Positions 15,918 to 25,591 of a DNA stretch of 30,230 bases are shown in pieces. Position numbers and translations under genes: made by a program. The notes under the pieces are model-generated. The model was not told the DNA's origin and ran no database searches. It was given only the letters and a program-made list of their open reading frames with translations. The stretch is from positions 1 through 30,230 of the forward strand of contig JAOABO010000004.1 of the NCBI GenBank assembly GCA_026418315.1. Direction: 5' to 3'. The number at the start of each line of letters is the position of its first letter. Position 1 is the first letter of the stretch. This DNA comes from Bacteroidia bacterium (GTDB lineage Bacteria > Bacteroidota > Bacteroidia > B-17B0 > Aurantibacillaceae).

Positions 15918-18040
15918 GAAAAGTTTTTTCTGATAAAATAAAATACATAGCACCTTTGTTGCCGCCAAAAGAAAAAGTATTTGAAACAGCAGAACACATC
16001 CCGATTAATAATTTTTTTGATGAAAATGATATAAAAGAGGCGGAGCATTTGAATTTTGCTGCCGGTATTCCCCCGTTTTTAAGAGGGCCTTATTCCAGTA
16101 TGTACATTACCAATCCATGGACTATCAGGCAATATGCGGGTTTTAGCACAGCAGAAGAAAGCAATGCATTTTACCGAAGAAATTTAGCTGCAGGTCAGAA
16201 AGGTTTATCGGTAGCATTTGACTTAGCCACACACCGCGGGTATGATAGTGATCATCCACGAGTAGTGGGTGATGTAGGCAAAGCAGGCGTTGCTATTGAT
16301 ACTGTTGAAGATATGAAAATACTGTTTGACCAGATTCCACTCAATCAAATGAGCGTATCTATGACCATGAACGGTGCGGTGTTACCTATCATGGCATTTT
16401 ATATTGTAACTGCCGAGGAACAAGGTGTAAAGCAATCTGAGTTAAGCGGAACAATACAAAACGACATTCTCAAAGAATTCATGGTAAGAAATACTTATAT
16501 CTATCCACCCGAACCTTCTATGAAAATTATCGGTGATATTTTTGCTTATACTGCCAAAAACATGCCCAAGTTCAATTCTATATCCATTAGTGGTTATCAC
16601 ATGCAGGAGGCAGGAGCAACTGCCGATATTGAAGTGGCATATACTTTAGCAGACGGTTTGGAATACATACGCACGGGACTGAAAGCAGGGCTTAGCATTG
16701 ATGATTTTGCACCACGCTTGTCCTTCTTTTGGGGAATAGGAATGAATTACTTTATGGAAATTGCCAAAATGCGTGCTGCAAGAATGCTATGGTCTAAAAT
16801 TGTGAAACAATTTAAACCCAAAAATGAAAAATCCATGGCCCTGAGAACACATTGTCAAACCAGTGGTTGGAGTTTAACAGCACAGGATCCTTTCAACAAT
16901 GTTACTCGTACCGCTATAGAAGCCATGGCCGCTGCATTAGGGCATACCCAAAGCTTACACACCAATTCATTAGACGAAGCATTGGCACTACCTACCGATT
17001 TCAGTGCACGCATTGCCAGAAATACACAACTCATTTTACAAAATGAAATAAACATTACAAAAGTCATTGACCCTTGGGGCGGCTCTTATTATGTAGAGTA
17101 TCTTACTCATCATCTTTCTCAAAGAGCATGGAAACTTATTCAGGAAGTTGAAGCAATGGGCGGCATGACGCAAGCTATAATGAATGGATTGCCCCAAAGA
17201 AAAATAGAAGAAGCATCTGCATCTAAGCAAGCCCGAATAGACAGCGGAAAAGATATTATTGTAGGTGTAAATGATTACAAAGTAGAAGAAGAGAATCCAA
17301 TAGAAATTCTTGAAATAGATAATACCAAAGTTCGGGAACAACAAATTAAGCGATTACAAAAAGTGAAGCGAGAGAGAAATGAAGCAGAAGTACAAGAGGC
17401 ATTAAACCAACTTACAAATGCAGCACAAACAGGGCAGGGTAACTTGCTGGAATTAGCCATTGTGGCCGCTCGTCGTAGGGCTACCTTGGGAGAAATTTCC
17501 TATGCTCTTGAAAAAGCTTATGGAAGATATCAGGCAAGGCCAACCACATTAACAGGAGTATATATGAACGCTTCCAATAACAAAAAAGAAATTGAAGAAG
17601 TCATACAACTTTCGGATAAATTTGCTCAACAAACAGGGCGGCGGCCCAGAATTATGATTGCAAAACTTGGTCAGGATGGACACGACAGAGGTGCTAAAGT
17701 AGTAGCTACAGCTTATGCGGATATGGGATTTGATGTAGATTTAGGCCCCCTATTTCAAACCCCCGAAGAAGCCGTTAAACAGGCGGTTGAAAACGATGTA
17801 CATGTTTTAGCCATATCCAGCTTGGCCGCAGGCCATAAAACCCTCATTCCGCAAGCCATTCAGGAATTGAAAAAATACAAACGAGAAGACATGGTGGTAG
17901 TGGCAGGAGGCGTTATTCCGCCGCAGGACTATGAATTTTTATATAATAATGGGGTAAAATTTATATTTGGACCAGGAACCTCCAACATTGATTCTGCAAA
18001 GAAAATTCTGCAATATCTCATTCAACATTTTCAAGAATAA
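15914..18040 (+). CDS. mutB: Methylmalonyl-CoA mutase large subunit (B12-dependent)
   Basis: A 708-residue catalytic subunit. The TIM-barrel half has the active-site residues Tyr74 (IRQYAGFSTAEE), Arg192 (MVRNTYIYPPEP) and His229 (SGYHMQEAGA). The C-terminal cobalamin-binding domain (about 575-708) has the base-off ligand motif KLGQDGHDRGAK with His590. AdoB12 is therefore required. Together with mutA it links propionyl-CoA or odd-chain and branched amino acid breakdown to the TCA cycle, or runs in reverse. Neither methylmalonyl-CoA epimerase nor a MeaB chaperone is in the window. topA follows on the same strand after 106 bp. Confidence 0.96.
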   Translation: MRKVFSDKIKYIAPLLPPKEKVFETAEHIPINNFFDENDIKEAEHLNFAAGIPPFLRGPYSSMYITNPWTIRQYAGFSTAEESNAFYRRNLAAGQKGLSVAFDLATHRGYDSDHPRVVGDVGKAGVAIDTVEDMKILFDQIPLNQMSVSMTMNGAVLPIMAFYIVTAEEQGVKQSELSGTIQNDILKEFMVRNTYIYPPEPSMKIIGDIFAYTAKNMPKFNSISISGYHMQEAGATADIEVAYTLADGLEYIRTGLKAGLSIDDFAPRLSFFWGIGMNYFMEIAKMRAARMLWSKIVKQFKPKNEKSMALRTHCQTSGWSLTAQDPFNNVTRTAIEAMAAALGHTQSLHTNSLDEALALPTDFSARIARNTQLILQNEINITKVIDPWGGSYYVEYLTHHLSQRAWKLIQEVEAMGGMTQAIMNGLPQRKIEEASASKQARIDSGKDIIVGVNDYKVEEENPIEILEIDNTKVREQQIKRLQKVKRERNEAEVQEALNQLTNAAQTGQGNLLELAIVAARRRATLGEISYALEKAYGRYQARPTTLTGVYMNASNNKKEIEEVIQLSDKFAQQTGRRPRIMIAKLGQDGHDRGAKVVATAYADMGFDVDLGPLFQTPEEAVKQAVENDVHVLAISSLAAGHKTLIPQAIQELKKYKREDMVVVAGGVIPPQDYEFLYNNGVKFIFGPGTSNIDSAKKILQYLIQHFQE

Positions 18041-18146
18041 GTACAAGTTCTATTGTAAGTATAAACTTTATCAGACAATTACATTTTTTACTTGACCATG
18101 CAGAATGAAAATTTTTATACATCTTTGCAGCAAAACCATCCTTAAA

Positions 18147-20546
18147 ATGGCTACAAAAAAAACTAAAAAAAAAGAACTCGTTATTGTAGAGTCGCCTGCT
18201 AAAGCAAAAACCATTCAAAAATTTTTAGGAGATAATTTTATTGTCAAATCTAGTTTCGGACACATCAGAGACCTCCCTAAAAATGATACCGGTGTGGATA
18301 TAAAAAATAACTTTACTCCAACTTATGTTATTGACCCCGATAAAAAGAAAATTATAGATGAACTGAAAAAAGAAAGCAAAGAAGCTCATACTGTGTGGCT
18401 TGCATCCGACGAAGACCGTGAAGGAGAAGCGATTGCCTGGCATTTATCCGAAGCATTGAGTTTACCAAAAGAAAAAAGAAAACGTATTGTTTTTCATGAA
18501 ATTACCAAAAAAGCCATTGAAGAAGCGGTTAAAAATCCACGAGATATAGATATTAATTTAGTGAATGCCCAGCAAGCCCGTCGTATTCTTGACCGGTTGG
18601 TTGGATACGAACTTTCACCTATTTTATGGAAAAAAATTAAAGCCAATTTATCAGCAGGACGTGTACAATCTGTTGCTGTACGTTTAATTGTAGAACGTGA
18701 AAGAGAAATACAAAATTTTCAAAGTAAAACTTTTTTTAAAGTTACAGGAACCTTCATGGCCGATGGACAAACTTTCAAAGCCGAATTAGATAAAAAATTT
18801 GACACCGAAAAAGAAGTCCAGAATTTTCTTGAAACATGTAAAAATGCAGTATTTACAATAGAAAGTATTGAAACAAAGCCCGCCAGGCGAAGCCCATCAG
18901 CACCGTTTACTACCTCTACCTTACAACAAGAAGCGTCCCGCAAATTAGGTTTTTCCGTAGCACAAACCATGACATTAGCTCAGAGATTATACGAAGCCGG
19001 GCACATTACCTATATGCGTACCGACTCTGTGAACCTCTCTGAACTGGCATTAGAAACTTCTGAAGAAGTCATTAAAGATTTTTATGGAAAACAATATCAC
19101 CAAAAACGACAATTCACTAACAAAAGTAAAAATGCACAAGAAGCCCATGAAGCCATTCGTCCTACCTATATTAATAAATTACAAATAGAAGGAGAAAAAA
19201 ATGAGCAACGATTATATGAACTTATTTGGAAAAGAACCGTTGCTTCTCAAATGGCCGACGCCATTCTTGAAAAAACAATAGCTAAAATCAACATTAGTAA
19301 CAGAGAAGAAAAATTTGTAGCACAGGGCGAAGTTATTCGGTTTGACGGTTTTTTAAAGCTATACATAGAAAGTACCGACGATGAAAATGAAAATGAAGAA
19401 AATAAAACAGCACTATTACCACCACTAAAAAAAGGACAAAAAACAGAAGCCAAACAGATTACCGCTTTGCAAAGATTTACACATCATCCGCCACGTTATA
19501 CCGAAGCTTCGTTAGTAAAAAAATTAGAAGAGTTAGGAATAGGCAGACCATCTACCTACGCTCCTACCATTTCTACTATTCAAAAAAGAGATTATGTGAT
19601 AAAAACCGATAAAGAAGGTACGCCGCGCCCTTATGTTCAACTTACTTTAGAAAAAAACACCATCCATAAAGAAACAAAAACAGAAAACACAGGTACAGAA
19701 AAAGCCAAATTATTTCCTACAGATTTAGGTATGGTAGTTACCGATTTTTTAATGAAACATTTTCCTGAAATAATGGATTATCAATTTACAGCCCATGTTG
19801 AAGAAGAGTTTGATGAAATAGCCATTGGAAAATTAGATTGGAGAAAAATGCTTGGAAAATTTTATTTTCCTTTTCATAAGGATGTCGTTAAAACCATTGA
19901 AGAATCGGAAAGAACTACGGGTGAGAGAATTTTAGGAACAGACCCCAAAACAGGGAAAAAAGTAATTGCCCGCATTGGAAGATTTGGTCCGCTTGTACAA
20001 ATTGGAGAACAAGGCGATGAAGAAAAGCCCGTTTATGCCAAAATGCCTAAAAATTTGAGTATTCATACCATTACATTAGAACAAGCATTAGAACTCTTTA
20101 AATTACCAAAAGTACTCGGGCAACATCATGGTAAAGAAGTGATAGTAAACATTGGAAGATTTGGTCCTTACGTAATGTATGACGGTACTTTTGCCTCTAT
20201 ACCAAAAGAAGAAGACCCCCACACCATTACCTTAGAGAGAGCCATAGAACTTATTACCTCCAAACAGGAAGCAGCACAGTCAAAAATTATTCAAAGCTTT
20301 GAAGAAGAAGGCATACAGATATTAAACGGTCGCTACGGACCTTATATTTCCTATAATAAAAAGAATTACAAAGTTCCTAAAGAAAAAGACCCTAAAACAC
20401 TGACCTTGTCTGAAGTTATTAGCATCATAGGAGATGATTACAAGCCCGCAGAAATGGCTGAAGCAACAGCAAAGGAAACTAAAACAACAAAAACTAAAAA
20501 AGCTGCTTCGTCTGTAAATAAGAAGATCTCTGCAAAAAAGAAATAA
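18147..20546 (+). CDS. topA: DNA topoisomerase I (type IA)
   Basis: A 799-residue enzyme that relaxes negative supercoils. The TOPRIM domain starts with ELVIVESPAKAKTI and has the acidic motif ASDEDREGEAIAWH. The active-site tyrosine is Tyr289 in HITYMRTDSVNL. The C-terminal region has three IGRFGP(L/Y)V-type repeats (about 605, 668 and 727) in place of zinc ribbons: there is no cysteine beyond the catalytic core. The protein ends in a lysine-rich tail. The start at 18147 is preferred over the frame start at 18105 because MATKKTKKKELVIVE is the familiar beginning. A TCTTTG (18122-18127) near-match to the -7 box, typically followed by GCAGC, lies 20 nt before it. Confidence 0.95.
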   Translation: MATKKTKKKELVIVESPAKAKTIQKFLGDNFIVKSSFGHIRDLPKNDTGVDIKNNFTPTYVIDPDKKKIIDELKKESKEAHTVWLASDEDREGEAIAWHLSEALSLPKEKRKRIVFHEITKKAIEEAVKNPRDIDINLVNAQQARRILDRLVGYELSPILWKKIKANLSAGRVQSVAVRLIVEREREIQNFQSKTFFKVTGTFMADGQTFKAELDKKFDTEKEVQNFLETCKNAVFTIESIETKPARRSPSAPFTTSTLQQEASRKLGFSVAQTMTLAQRLYEAGHITYMRTDSVNLSELALETSEEVIKDFYGKQYHQKRQFTNKSKNAQEAHEAIRPTYINKLQIEGEKNEQRLYELIWKRTVASQMADAILEKTIAKINISNREEKFVAQGEVIRFDGFLKLYIESTDDENENEENKTALLPPLKKGQKTEAKQITALQRFTHHPPRYTEASLVKKLEELGIGRPSTYAPTISTIQKRDYVIKTDKEGTPRPYVQLTLEKNTIHKETKTENTGTEKAKLFPTDLGMVVTDFLMKHFPEIMDYQFTAHVEEEFDEIAIGKLDWRKMLGKFYFPFHKDVVKTIEESERTTGERILGTDPKTGKKVIARIGRFGPLVQIGEQGDEEKPVYAKMPKNLSIHTITLEQALELFKLPKVLGQHHGKEVIVNIGRFGPYVMYDGTFASIPKEEDPHTITLERAIELITSKQEAAQSKIIQSFEEEGIQILNGRYGPYISYNKKNYKVPKEKDPKTLTLSEVISIIGDDYKPAEMAEATAKETKTTKTKKAASSVNKKISAKKK

Positions 20547-20589
20547 TTGTTTTGAAAACGGGCTATCAGTTGTTCTGAACAAATACGGA

Positions 20590-20931
20590 TTACTGTTCGC
20601 CCTCCATTTCTCCCTGTATTTTCACTTCCAATTCGTCAGGTAAATCAGAAGTGAGTTTAATTTGACAAGATAATCGAGAGGTTGGAAAAAGATGAGGAAG
20701 TGTATCTAACATATTGAGTTCATCATTAGTAGGTTCCGGAAGTTGTTCATAATTTTTTAGTATTTCAACATGGCAGGTGGCACAAAGAGCCATTCCTCCG
20801 CAGGTAGCTAGTATGGGATAGCCACTTGCCTTCAAAAATTCCATTAAGCTTAATCCGATATTGGTAGGGGCTTCTAAAACCTGAATATTATTTTGTTTAT
20901 CAATTACCTTAATACGAATCGTTTCACTCAT
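20590..20931 (-). CDS. 2Fe-2S ferredoxin (adrenodoxin/ISC type)
   Basis: A 113-residue plant/adrenodoxin-fold ferredoxin. The cluster ligands are Cys44, Cys50, Cys53 and Cys89, in the CX5CX2C...C spacing (ATCGGMALCATCHVEIL, RLSCQI) of Fdx proteins that serve iron-sulfur assembly or cytochrome P450. The ATG at 20931 is preferred over an upstream TTG. It begins 13 bp after the stop of ppiD on the same strand and may share its transcript. It converges on topA with a 43-bp gap that lacks a convincing terminator. The redox partner is unknown. Confidence 0.92.
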   Translation of the reverse strand: MSETIRIKVIDKQNNIQVLEAPTNIGLSLMEFLKASGYPILATCGGMALCATCHVEILKNYEQLPEPTNDELNMLDTLPHLFPTSRLSCQIKLTSDLPDELEVKIQGEMEGEQ

Positions 20932-20944
20932 GCCATTATAGTAA

Positions 20945-23086
20945 TTAAAAATCAAATCTGCCTCTGTAATCCTGTATGTTTGCCTTTTCTTTCAGAGCGT
21001 TGTACACTTCATATTCTGCACGAGAGCCCAACATTTGAGAGTTTTGCTTTTGTAGCATTTTCAAATCTGTGGCAGTTTCCATTTTTTCGTTATTTTTAAT
21101 AACTACAAACACACCATTTTCTCCTTTAACAGCTTGAGATAGTTTGTTTAAAGGTAAAGCATAAGCAGTACCTATAAGCGCATCTTCTCTTCCAATTCCA
21201 AATACATTGAAAGAACTAAAAGTAAGATTTTCTTGCTTTTGAGTGGATATGGATAATTTATTAGCCAAAGTAGTAATGTCGTTTGTATAGGCAGATTTAA
21301 ACTCTTGTATCATCTTGTCTGCTTTCTTATCTCTTATTACTTTGGTTATTACCTCTTCTTTTACTTCATCTAATGGTAGAATACCTTTATCTTTAATATG
21401 AGTCAGTTTTGCTACAATGAATTTATTTTTAAATTCAAAAACAGGGGATACTTCTCCTTTTTTGGCTTTATATACCCATCTTGTAAATTCTTTTGAGTTT
21501 TCCAAACCCGGTAAGTAGTTATCACCTTCATGAATGTTTTCTAAAATTCTTTTAGCTAGTTTCAATTTTTCTACACCCTTGTCAAATGATTCAGATGTAT
21601 TGTAATTGCCTGCAAAGGAGGATGCTTCTGAATAGTACTTATTGGTTGTTTCAGTACTAGGGGCTATTTCTCTGTATATTTGACCTACTCTGTAACTTAA
21701 ATGTTTATTTTTAGAAACATCCAATACTTCAATAATATGATAGCCAAACTGAGTTTCTACCACAGAAATATCTCCTTTTTTTCCTAAAAGTCCTGCATTT
21801 TTAAATGGTTCTACAAATCCGGTGGTTTCAGTAAACCATCCATAATCTCCACCCTTATCTACAGAACCAGGATCATCAGATACAGTTTTTACTAAAGTAT
21901 CAAAGCTGACCTTTTTTTCTTTAATGAGTGTAAGTAAACTATCTGCTATGGCTTTGGCTCTTTCTTTTGTTCGTTGTTTGTTGTTTTTTACATCATTCAA
22001 TCCTATTAAAATGTGTCTTACTCTTGCAGAGTCAGCTACGTCCTGTTTTGCCAGTAATTTATATATTTTAAAGTAATTTCCTTCTGTAAACGGGCCATAA
22101 ACATATCCTACCGGTGCGTTAAAAAAATTACTATCAGGTATAATCAGTGTGGTTTTCGTAAAATTATTAATAATCAATTCGCCTCCTTCATTATTATCCT
22201 GAATAAATGAAGAATCTTCTTTGGTTTCCTTAAACTTTTCGGCTACTTCTTTCATTTCTTTTTCAATGTTTTTGATGTCTTCTTCGGTTGGAATCACATC
22301 AAAACTTACATATTCTACAACTCGTGTTGTAACTGTATTATTAAATTCGTATTTGTGGTCTTTATAATATTTTTCAAGGTCTTCTTCTGTATATTTGATT
22401 TCACTATCCTTAATGGCGTCATATTTCTTCATTGCATAAGTAATGTTCATTTTGTTATTAGTTTCTTTATTGATGACTTCTGCCCATAGTTTAGGTGTAT
22501 AAAGTGACTTTTTAATTAGATTAGAGTATTTTTCTGCTTTACGATAATCTGTAATAGCTTTTTCCATACTTTTCCAAAATCTTTCCTGGTCAGGATTCAT
22601 CTGATTAACCCACATTTGAAGCTTTCGGGTATCCAAAGAACCATCAGGATTAGCAAATCCTTCATATATCTTACCAGTTTTTTGATCGGTGAGTTGCTGT
22701 AATAACATTTGATGTGGTTCTACAAGCATTAGATAAAATAATTCTTCATCGCTGATACTGATACCGGCTTTTTGATATTGCGGGTAAATAACTTTTTCAT
22801 TGATAAGCTGTGTCCATACATTTTCAGTAATATTTTTTTTCATGTTTTCGTCCACATTAGCATTGGGGTTCATTTGCATGATATTATTAATTTGTTGATT
22901 CACCAAATTTTGGAAATCAATATAATCAATTTTTTCACCGTCAATTTCTCCTACAGTTCGCTCATCAGAAGAAAAAATGTTTCTGCCCGATCCTAACAAT
23001 GCTTCTAAAATAAAGATGAGCAGGGCTAAACCGGTTAATCCTACCAATAATCCTGTTCTTTTTCTGATACTTTCTAATACACTCAT
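20945..23086 (-). CDS. PpiD-like peptidyl-prolyl isomerase / periplasmic chaperone
   Basis: A 713-residue membrane-anchored folding factor. One N-terminal transmembrane helix (about 12-30, GLLVGLTGLALLIFILEALL) is followed by a SurA-N/PpiD chaperone region (EIDGEKIDYIDFQNLV). A parvulin PPIC domain spans about 352-457, with ARVRHILIGL, YGWFTE and TQFGYHIIEVLD. A second, degenerate isomerase-like and C-terminal chaperone segment follows. It should sit in the inner membrane facing the periplasm and help secreted proteins leave the Sec channel. The strain's T9SS cargo makes such a factor useful, but no direct link is visible. A possible -7 box TACATTCG (23105-23112, minus) lies 18 nt before the ATG. 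Confidence 0.9.
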   Translation of the reverse strand: MSVLESIRKRTGLLVGLTGLALLIFILEALLGSGRNIFSSDERTVGEIDGEKIDYIDFQNLVNQQINNIMQMNPNANVDENMKKNITENVWTQLINEKVIYPQYQKAGISISDEELFYLMLVEPHQMLLQQLTDQKTGKIYEGFANPDGSLDTRKLQMWVNQMNPDQERFWKSMEKAITDYRKAEKYSNLIKKSLYTPKLWAEVINKETNNKMNITYAMKKYDAIKDSEIKYTEEDLEKYYKDHKYEFNNTVTTRVVEYVSFDVIPTEEDIKNIEKEMKEVAEKFKETKEDSSFIQDNNEGGELIINNFTKTTLIIPDSNFFNAPVGYVYGPFTEGNYFKIYKLLAKQDVADSARVRHILIGLNDVKNNKQRTKERAKAIADSLLTLIKEKKVSFDTLVKTVSDDPGSVDKGGDYGWFTETTGFVEPFKNAGLLGKKGDISVVETQFGYHIIEVLDVSKNKHLSYRVGQIYREIAPSTETTNKYYSEASSFAGNYNTSESFDKGVEKLKLAKRILENIHEGDNYLPGLENSKEFTRWVYKAKKGEVSPVFEFKNKFIVAKLTHIKDKGILPLDEVKEEVITKVIRDKKADKMIQEFKSAYTNDITTLANKLSISTQKQENLTFSSFNVFGIGREDALIGTAYALPLNKLSQAVKGENGVFVVIKNNEKMETATDLKMLQKQNSQMLGSRAEYEVYNALKEKANIQDYRGRFDF

Positions 23087-23170
23087 AAGTATAATTTAAG
23101 GCGGCGAATGTAAATAAAATTTTTGAACAATAATATAAGATTAAACTAACTAAAATTAAGTTATTGGGAT

Positions 23171-24733
23171 TTAATTTTTTATAATTTTCACAGAATATAT
23201 TCCTTCACTTGTAATAACTTCTGCAAAATATAGCCCTTTTTCCATATTGGGTAGAAAAATAAAAGGATAATCATCTGTTTTTTCGAATATTATTTTCCCA
23301 CTGATATCTGTTATTCTGACGTAAAGTATTTTTTCATCACTATTTTGAACTTTCAAATAAAACCATTCTGAAAAAGGATTTGGATAAATTACTATTTTCG
23401 ATTTCTCTTTATTCTGACTGTAAAATTTTTTTATCGACACTGTCATTAAGCTATCAATGTTTATATTTTCATCTCCACTCTGGTACATCAATAACATAAA
23501 GCTATCAAACAACATCTCATCTGTTGTATTCTCACCCGCCAAAACTGTTTGAGGCGGATTATTTGGATTATTGGGATTAGCTGCGGTGTTATCGTATGTA
23601 TGGTATGAATACCATTTATATCCTGCAGGTACCTTAATTAATTTTTTGAAAGTATAAAAACCTTGCCAATGAAAGTCCCAACGATTTATTCTGATAAGAG
23701 GTATTGTGTCATTTGGATTGAATGGATTTACAGCAAAATTTCTCAACCGAGTACAGATCAAATGGGAATGTGGGAATGCACCAAAAACACTTATATTGAT
23801 AGGTAATTGACAATTGGTAAAAAGCCCAGTACTTGGACATGTATTGGTATAAGTTTGAATAGTATTAGGGGGTATATTGAGGGACCAATTTTGCAAGAGC
23901 GGTATTATATATATTTGACGAACATCTGGCTCATTTATTGGATAAAAGAAAAATCTAATTTGTGTTGAATCTACTTGACCTATGCTTCCCGCCGGAAAAT
24001 GTAATTGAAAAACGATATTTGTATTGGCAGGGAGAAGTATACCAAGCTTGGCAGGATACACCGATGGAAATATTGTGGGACCTTGCCCAGGCGCATATCC
24101 TCCTATTCCAACGTCTTGTGCGGTTGTAAAGCAATTATCGTACATTCCTGGCGGGAAAGAATTAGTTGTGTCTCCAGTAACAATGGCATGGTGTACTATG
24201 GATGGATTCCCTGGAACAATCTCATACGCCTTGATCATTCTATCTTGCGTTAGACCACTTGGTACAGAAACGCATACATATTGATCTGTCGTTGTAGCAG
24301 AACTTGTAATAGGAGGTATCTTCACTACCAAATCTGGTGTACCTGGAAGTTGGTAAGGGGTTGTAAAAGTAGGTGGAGGTGGCTGTAAAGCAAGATTACC
24401 TGACGGTGCACCCGCATTAACCCAATCAATAATTTTTTGTCTCTCTGTTGCTGTTAGAATCCTTTCGCCTACCATTCTCGAGTAAGTAGTATCGGGTGGC
24501 CATGGGGGCATTCTTCCTGTTTGTACTGCATGTTGAATATTATATCTATGAGTATAAGAGGTGGTATAATCTGTAAGTGCAAAAGGTGCAATGCCTCCAT
24601 TATAATGACAAGACACACATTTATTGTAAAATATAGGAGCGATATCAGTGGCAAAACTGGGTGTTTGACAATATAATTTTGTAAAACCTAACATTATTGA
24701 ATGTACTAATAAACATAAAGATATTATTCTCAT
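23171..24733 (-). CDS. T9SS-exported cytochrome c / PHM-like copper monooxygenase fusion
   Basis: A 520-residue exported protein. A signal peptide (residues 1-22) is followed by a short cytochrome c-like region with heme motif CVSCH (39-43) and candidate axial Met75 in GRMPPWPP. Then comes a copper type II ascorbate-dependent monooxygenase-like domain (about 130-415). It retains candidates for all six copper ligands of peptidylglycine monooxygenase: His181/His182 (IVHHAIV), His245 (FQLHFPAG), His322/His324 (FPHSHLIC) and Met407 (TTDEMLF). Residues about 445-520 form a T9SS type A sorting domain (IVIYPNPFSEWFYLKV to VKIIKN). The heme could pass electrons to copper in place of ascorbate (inference). 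A near-consensus -7 box TAACTTTA lies at 24752-24759 (minus). Substrate unknown. Confidence 0.82.
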   Translation of the reverse strand: MRIISLCLLVHSIMLGFTKLYCQTPSFATDIAPIFYNKCVSCHYNGGIAPFALTDYTTSYTHRYNIQHAVQTGRMPPWPPDTTYSRMVGERILTATERQKIIDWVNAGAPSGNLALQPPPPTFTTPYQLPGTPDLVVKIPPITSSATTTDQYVCVSVPSGLTQDRMIKAYEIVPGNPSIVHHAIVTGDTTNSFPPGMYDNCFTTAQDVGIGGYAPGQGPTIFPSVYPAKLGILLPANTNIVFQLHFPAGSIGQVDSTQIRFFFYPINEPDVRQIYIIPLLQNWSLNIPPNTIQTYTNTCPSTGLFTNCQLPINISVFGAFPHSHLICTRLRNFAVNPFNPNDTIPLIRINRWDFHWQGFYTFKKLIKVPAGYKWYSYHTYDNTAANPNNPNNPPQTVLAGENTTDEMLFDSFMLLMYQSGDENINIDSLMTVSIKKFYSQNKEKSKIVIYPNPFSEWFYLKVQNSDEKILYVRITDISGKIIFEKTDDYPFIFLPNMEKGLYFAEVITSEGIYSVKIIKN

Positions 24734-24820
24734 TTTCTCATATTTACGGGGTAAAGTTACAATTTATTTTCTTAAATTATAAATGAATTAAAAGATGTTT
24801 GTTAAAACCAAATAAACGTA

Positions 24821-25579
24821 TTATAACATTTCTGGGTAGTTTTTTCTGATAAATGTAAGTACTCTTTCAACATCTTCCGGGTAATCTATACAATAACTAT
24901 CGTGGGTTGTTTCTACACATAAAATTTTATATCCATTTTCTAACCAACGAAGTTGTTCTAATGATTCTTTTTTTTCTAACTCTGAAGGAGGAAGTTGAGT
25001 GATAGATTCCAGAATATCTGTTCTATATGCATACATTCCAACGTGACGATAATATTTATGATGCAAATGCCACTCGCTTTGCGGAACATTCTTTAAATAA
25101 GGAATTACAGAACGACTGAAATAAAGAGCATAATTGTTTTTATCCAATACAATTTTAACTTCACCTTCATTCAATAATGTTTCCGCATCATTACAAGCAA
25201 TCATTAAGGTAGCAATTTCATCATGCTTTTTAAAGGAATGAATAAGCAATCCTATTTGTTCAGGAGAGATAAAGGGCTCATCGCCCTGAATATTTACTAC
25301 TACATCAAATTCTTCGTTTAACAGGGTATATGCTTCAAAGCATCTATCTGTACCACTTTGATGATGTGCTGCAGTCATAACAACATGTGCGCCCAATGAC
25401 TTTGCATGTTCAAAAATTAATTCATCATCTGTGGCAATGATTACCTTATCAAGCAGTGTGCATTTTTTGCTTTGCTCAAACACTCTTTGTAGCATGCTTT
25501 TACCACCAACGTTGACGAGAGGTTTGCCAGGAAAGCGAGTAGATTGATATCTGACAGGAATAACTCCAAGAAATCGCAT
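24821..25579 (-). CDS. kdsB: 3-deoxy-manno-octulosonate cytidylyltransferase (CMP-KDO synthetase)
   Basis: A 252-residue enzyme that activates KDO with CTP for the lipopolysaccharide core. Signatures are MRFLGVIPVRYQSTRFPGKPL at the N-terminus, VIIATDDE, VVNIQGDEPFI and YRHVGMYAYRTDIL. The true start is ATG at 25579; the frame runs 23 codons further upstream, but that stretch overlaps the tRNA-Cys gene and is not protein. The gap between tRNA and kdsB is 12 bp, so kdsB is probably transcribed from the tRNA promoter and released by tRNA processing. Confidence 0.95.
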   Translation of the reverse strand: MRFLGVIPVRYQSTRFPGKPLVNVGGKSMLQRVFEQSKKCTLLDKVIIATDDELIFEHAKSLGAHVVMTAAHHQSGTDRCFEAYTLLNEEFDVVVNIQGDEPFISPEQIGLLIHSFKKHDEIATLMIACNDAETLLNEGEVKIVLDKNNYALYFSRSVIPYLKNVPQSEWHLHHKYYRHVGMYAYRTDILESITQLPPSELEKKESLEQLRWLENGYKILCVETTHDSYCIDYPEDVERVLTFIRKNYPEML

Positions 25580-25591
25580 AACAAATAAAAG

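Noticed and set aside
18044..18060. TACAA/TTGTA inverted repeat after mutB
   Set aside because: Five A-T-rich base pairs are too weak for a terminator and expected by chance.
20570..20582. Short inverted repeat TTGTTC-T-GAACAA between topA and the ferredoxin gene
   Set aside because: The loop would be one base and there is no T tract, so it is not a credible terminator.
24005..24284. Overlapping plus-strand open frames opposite the cytochrome c/copper gene
   Set aside because: They have no recognisable domains and are explained by the codon use of the real minus-strand gene.
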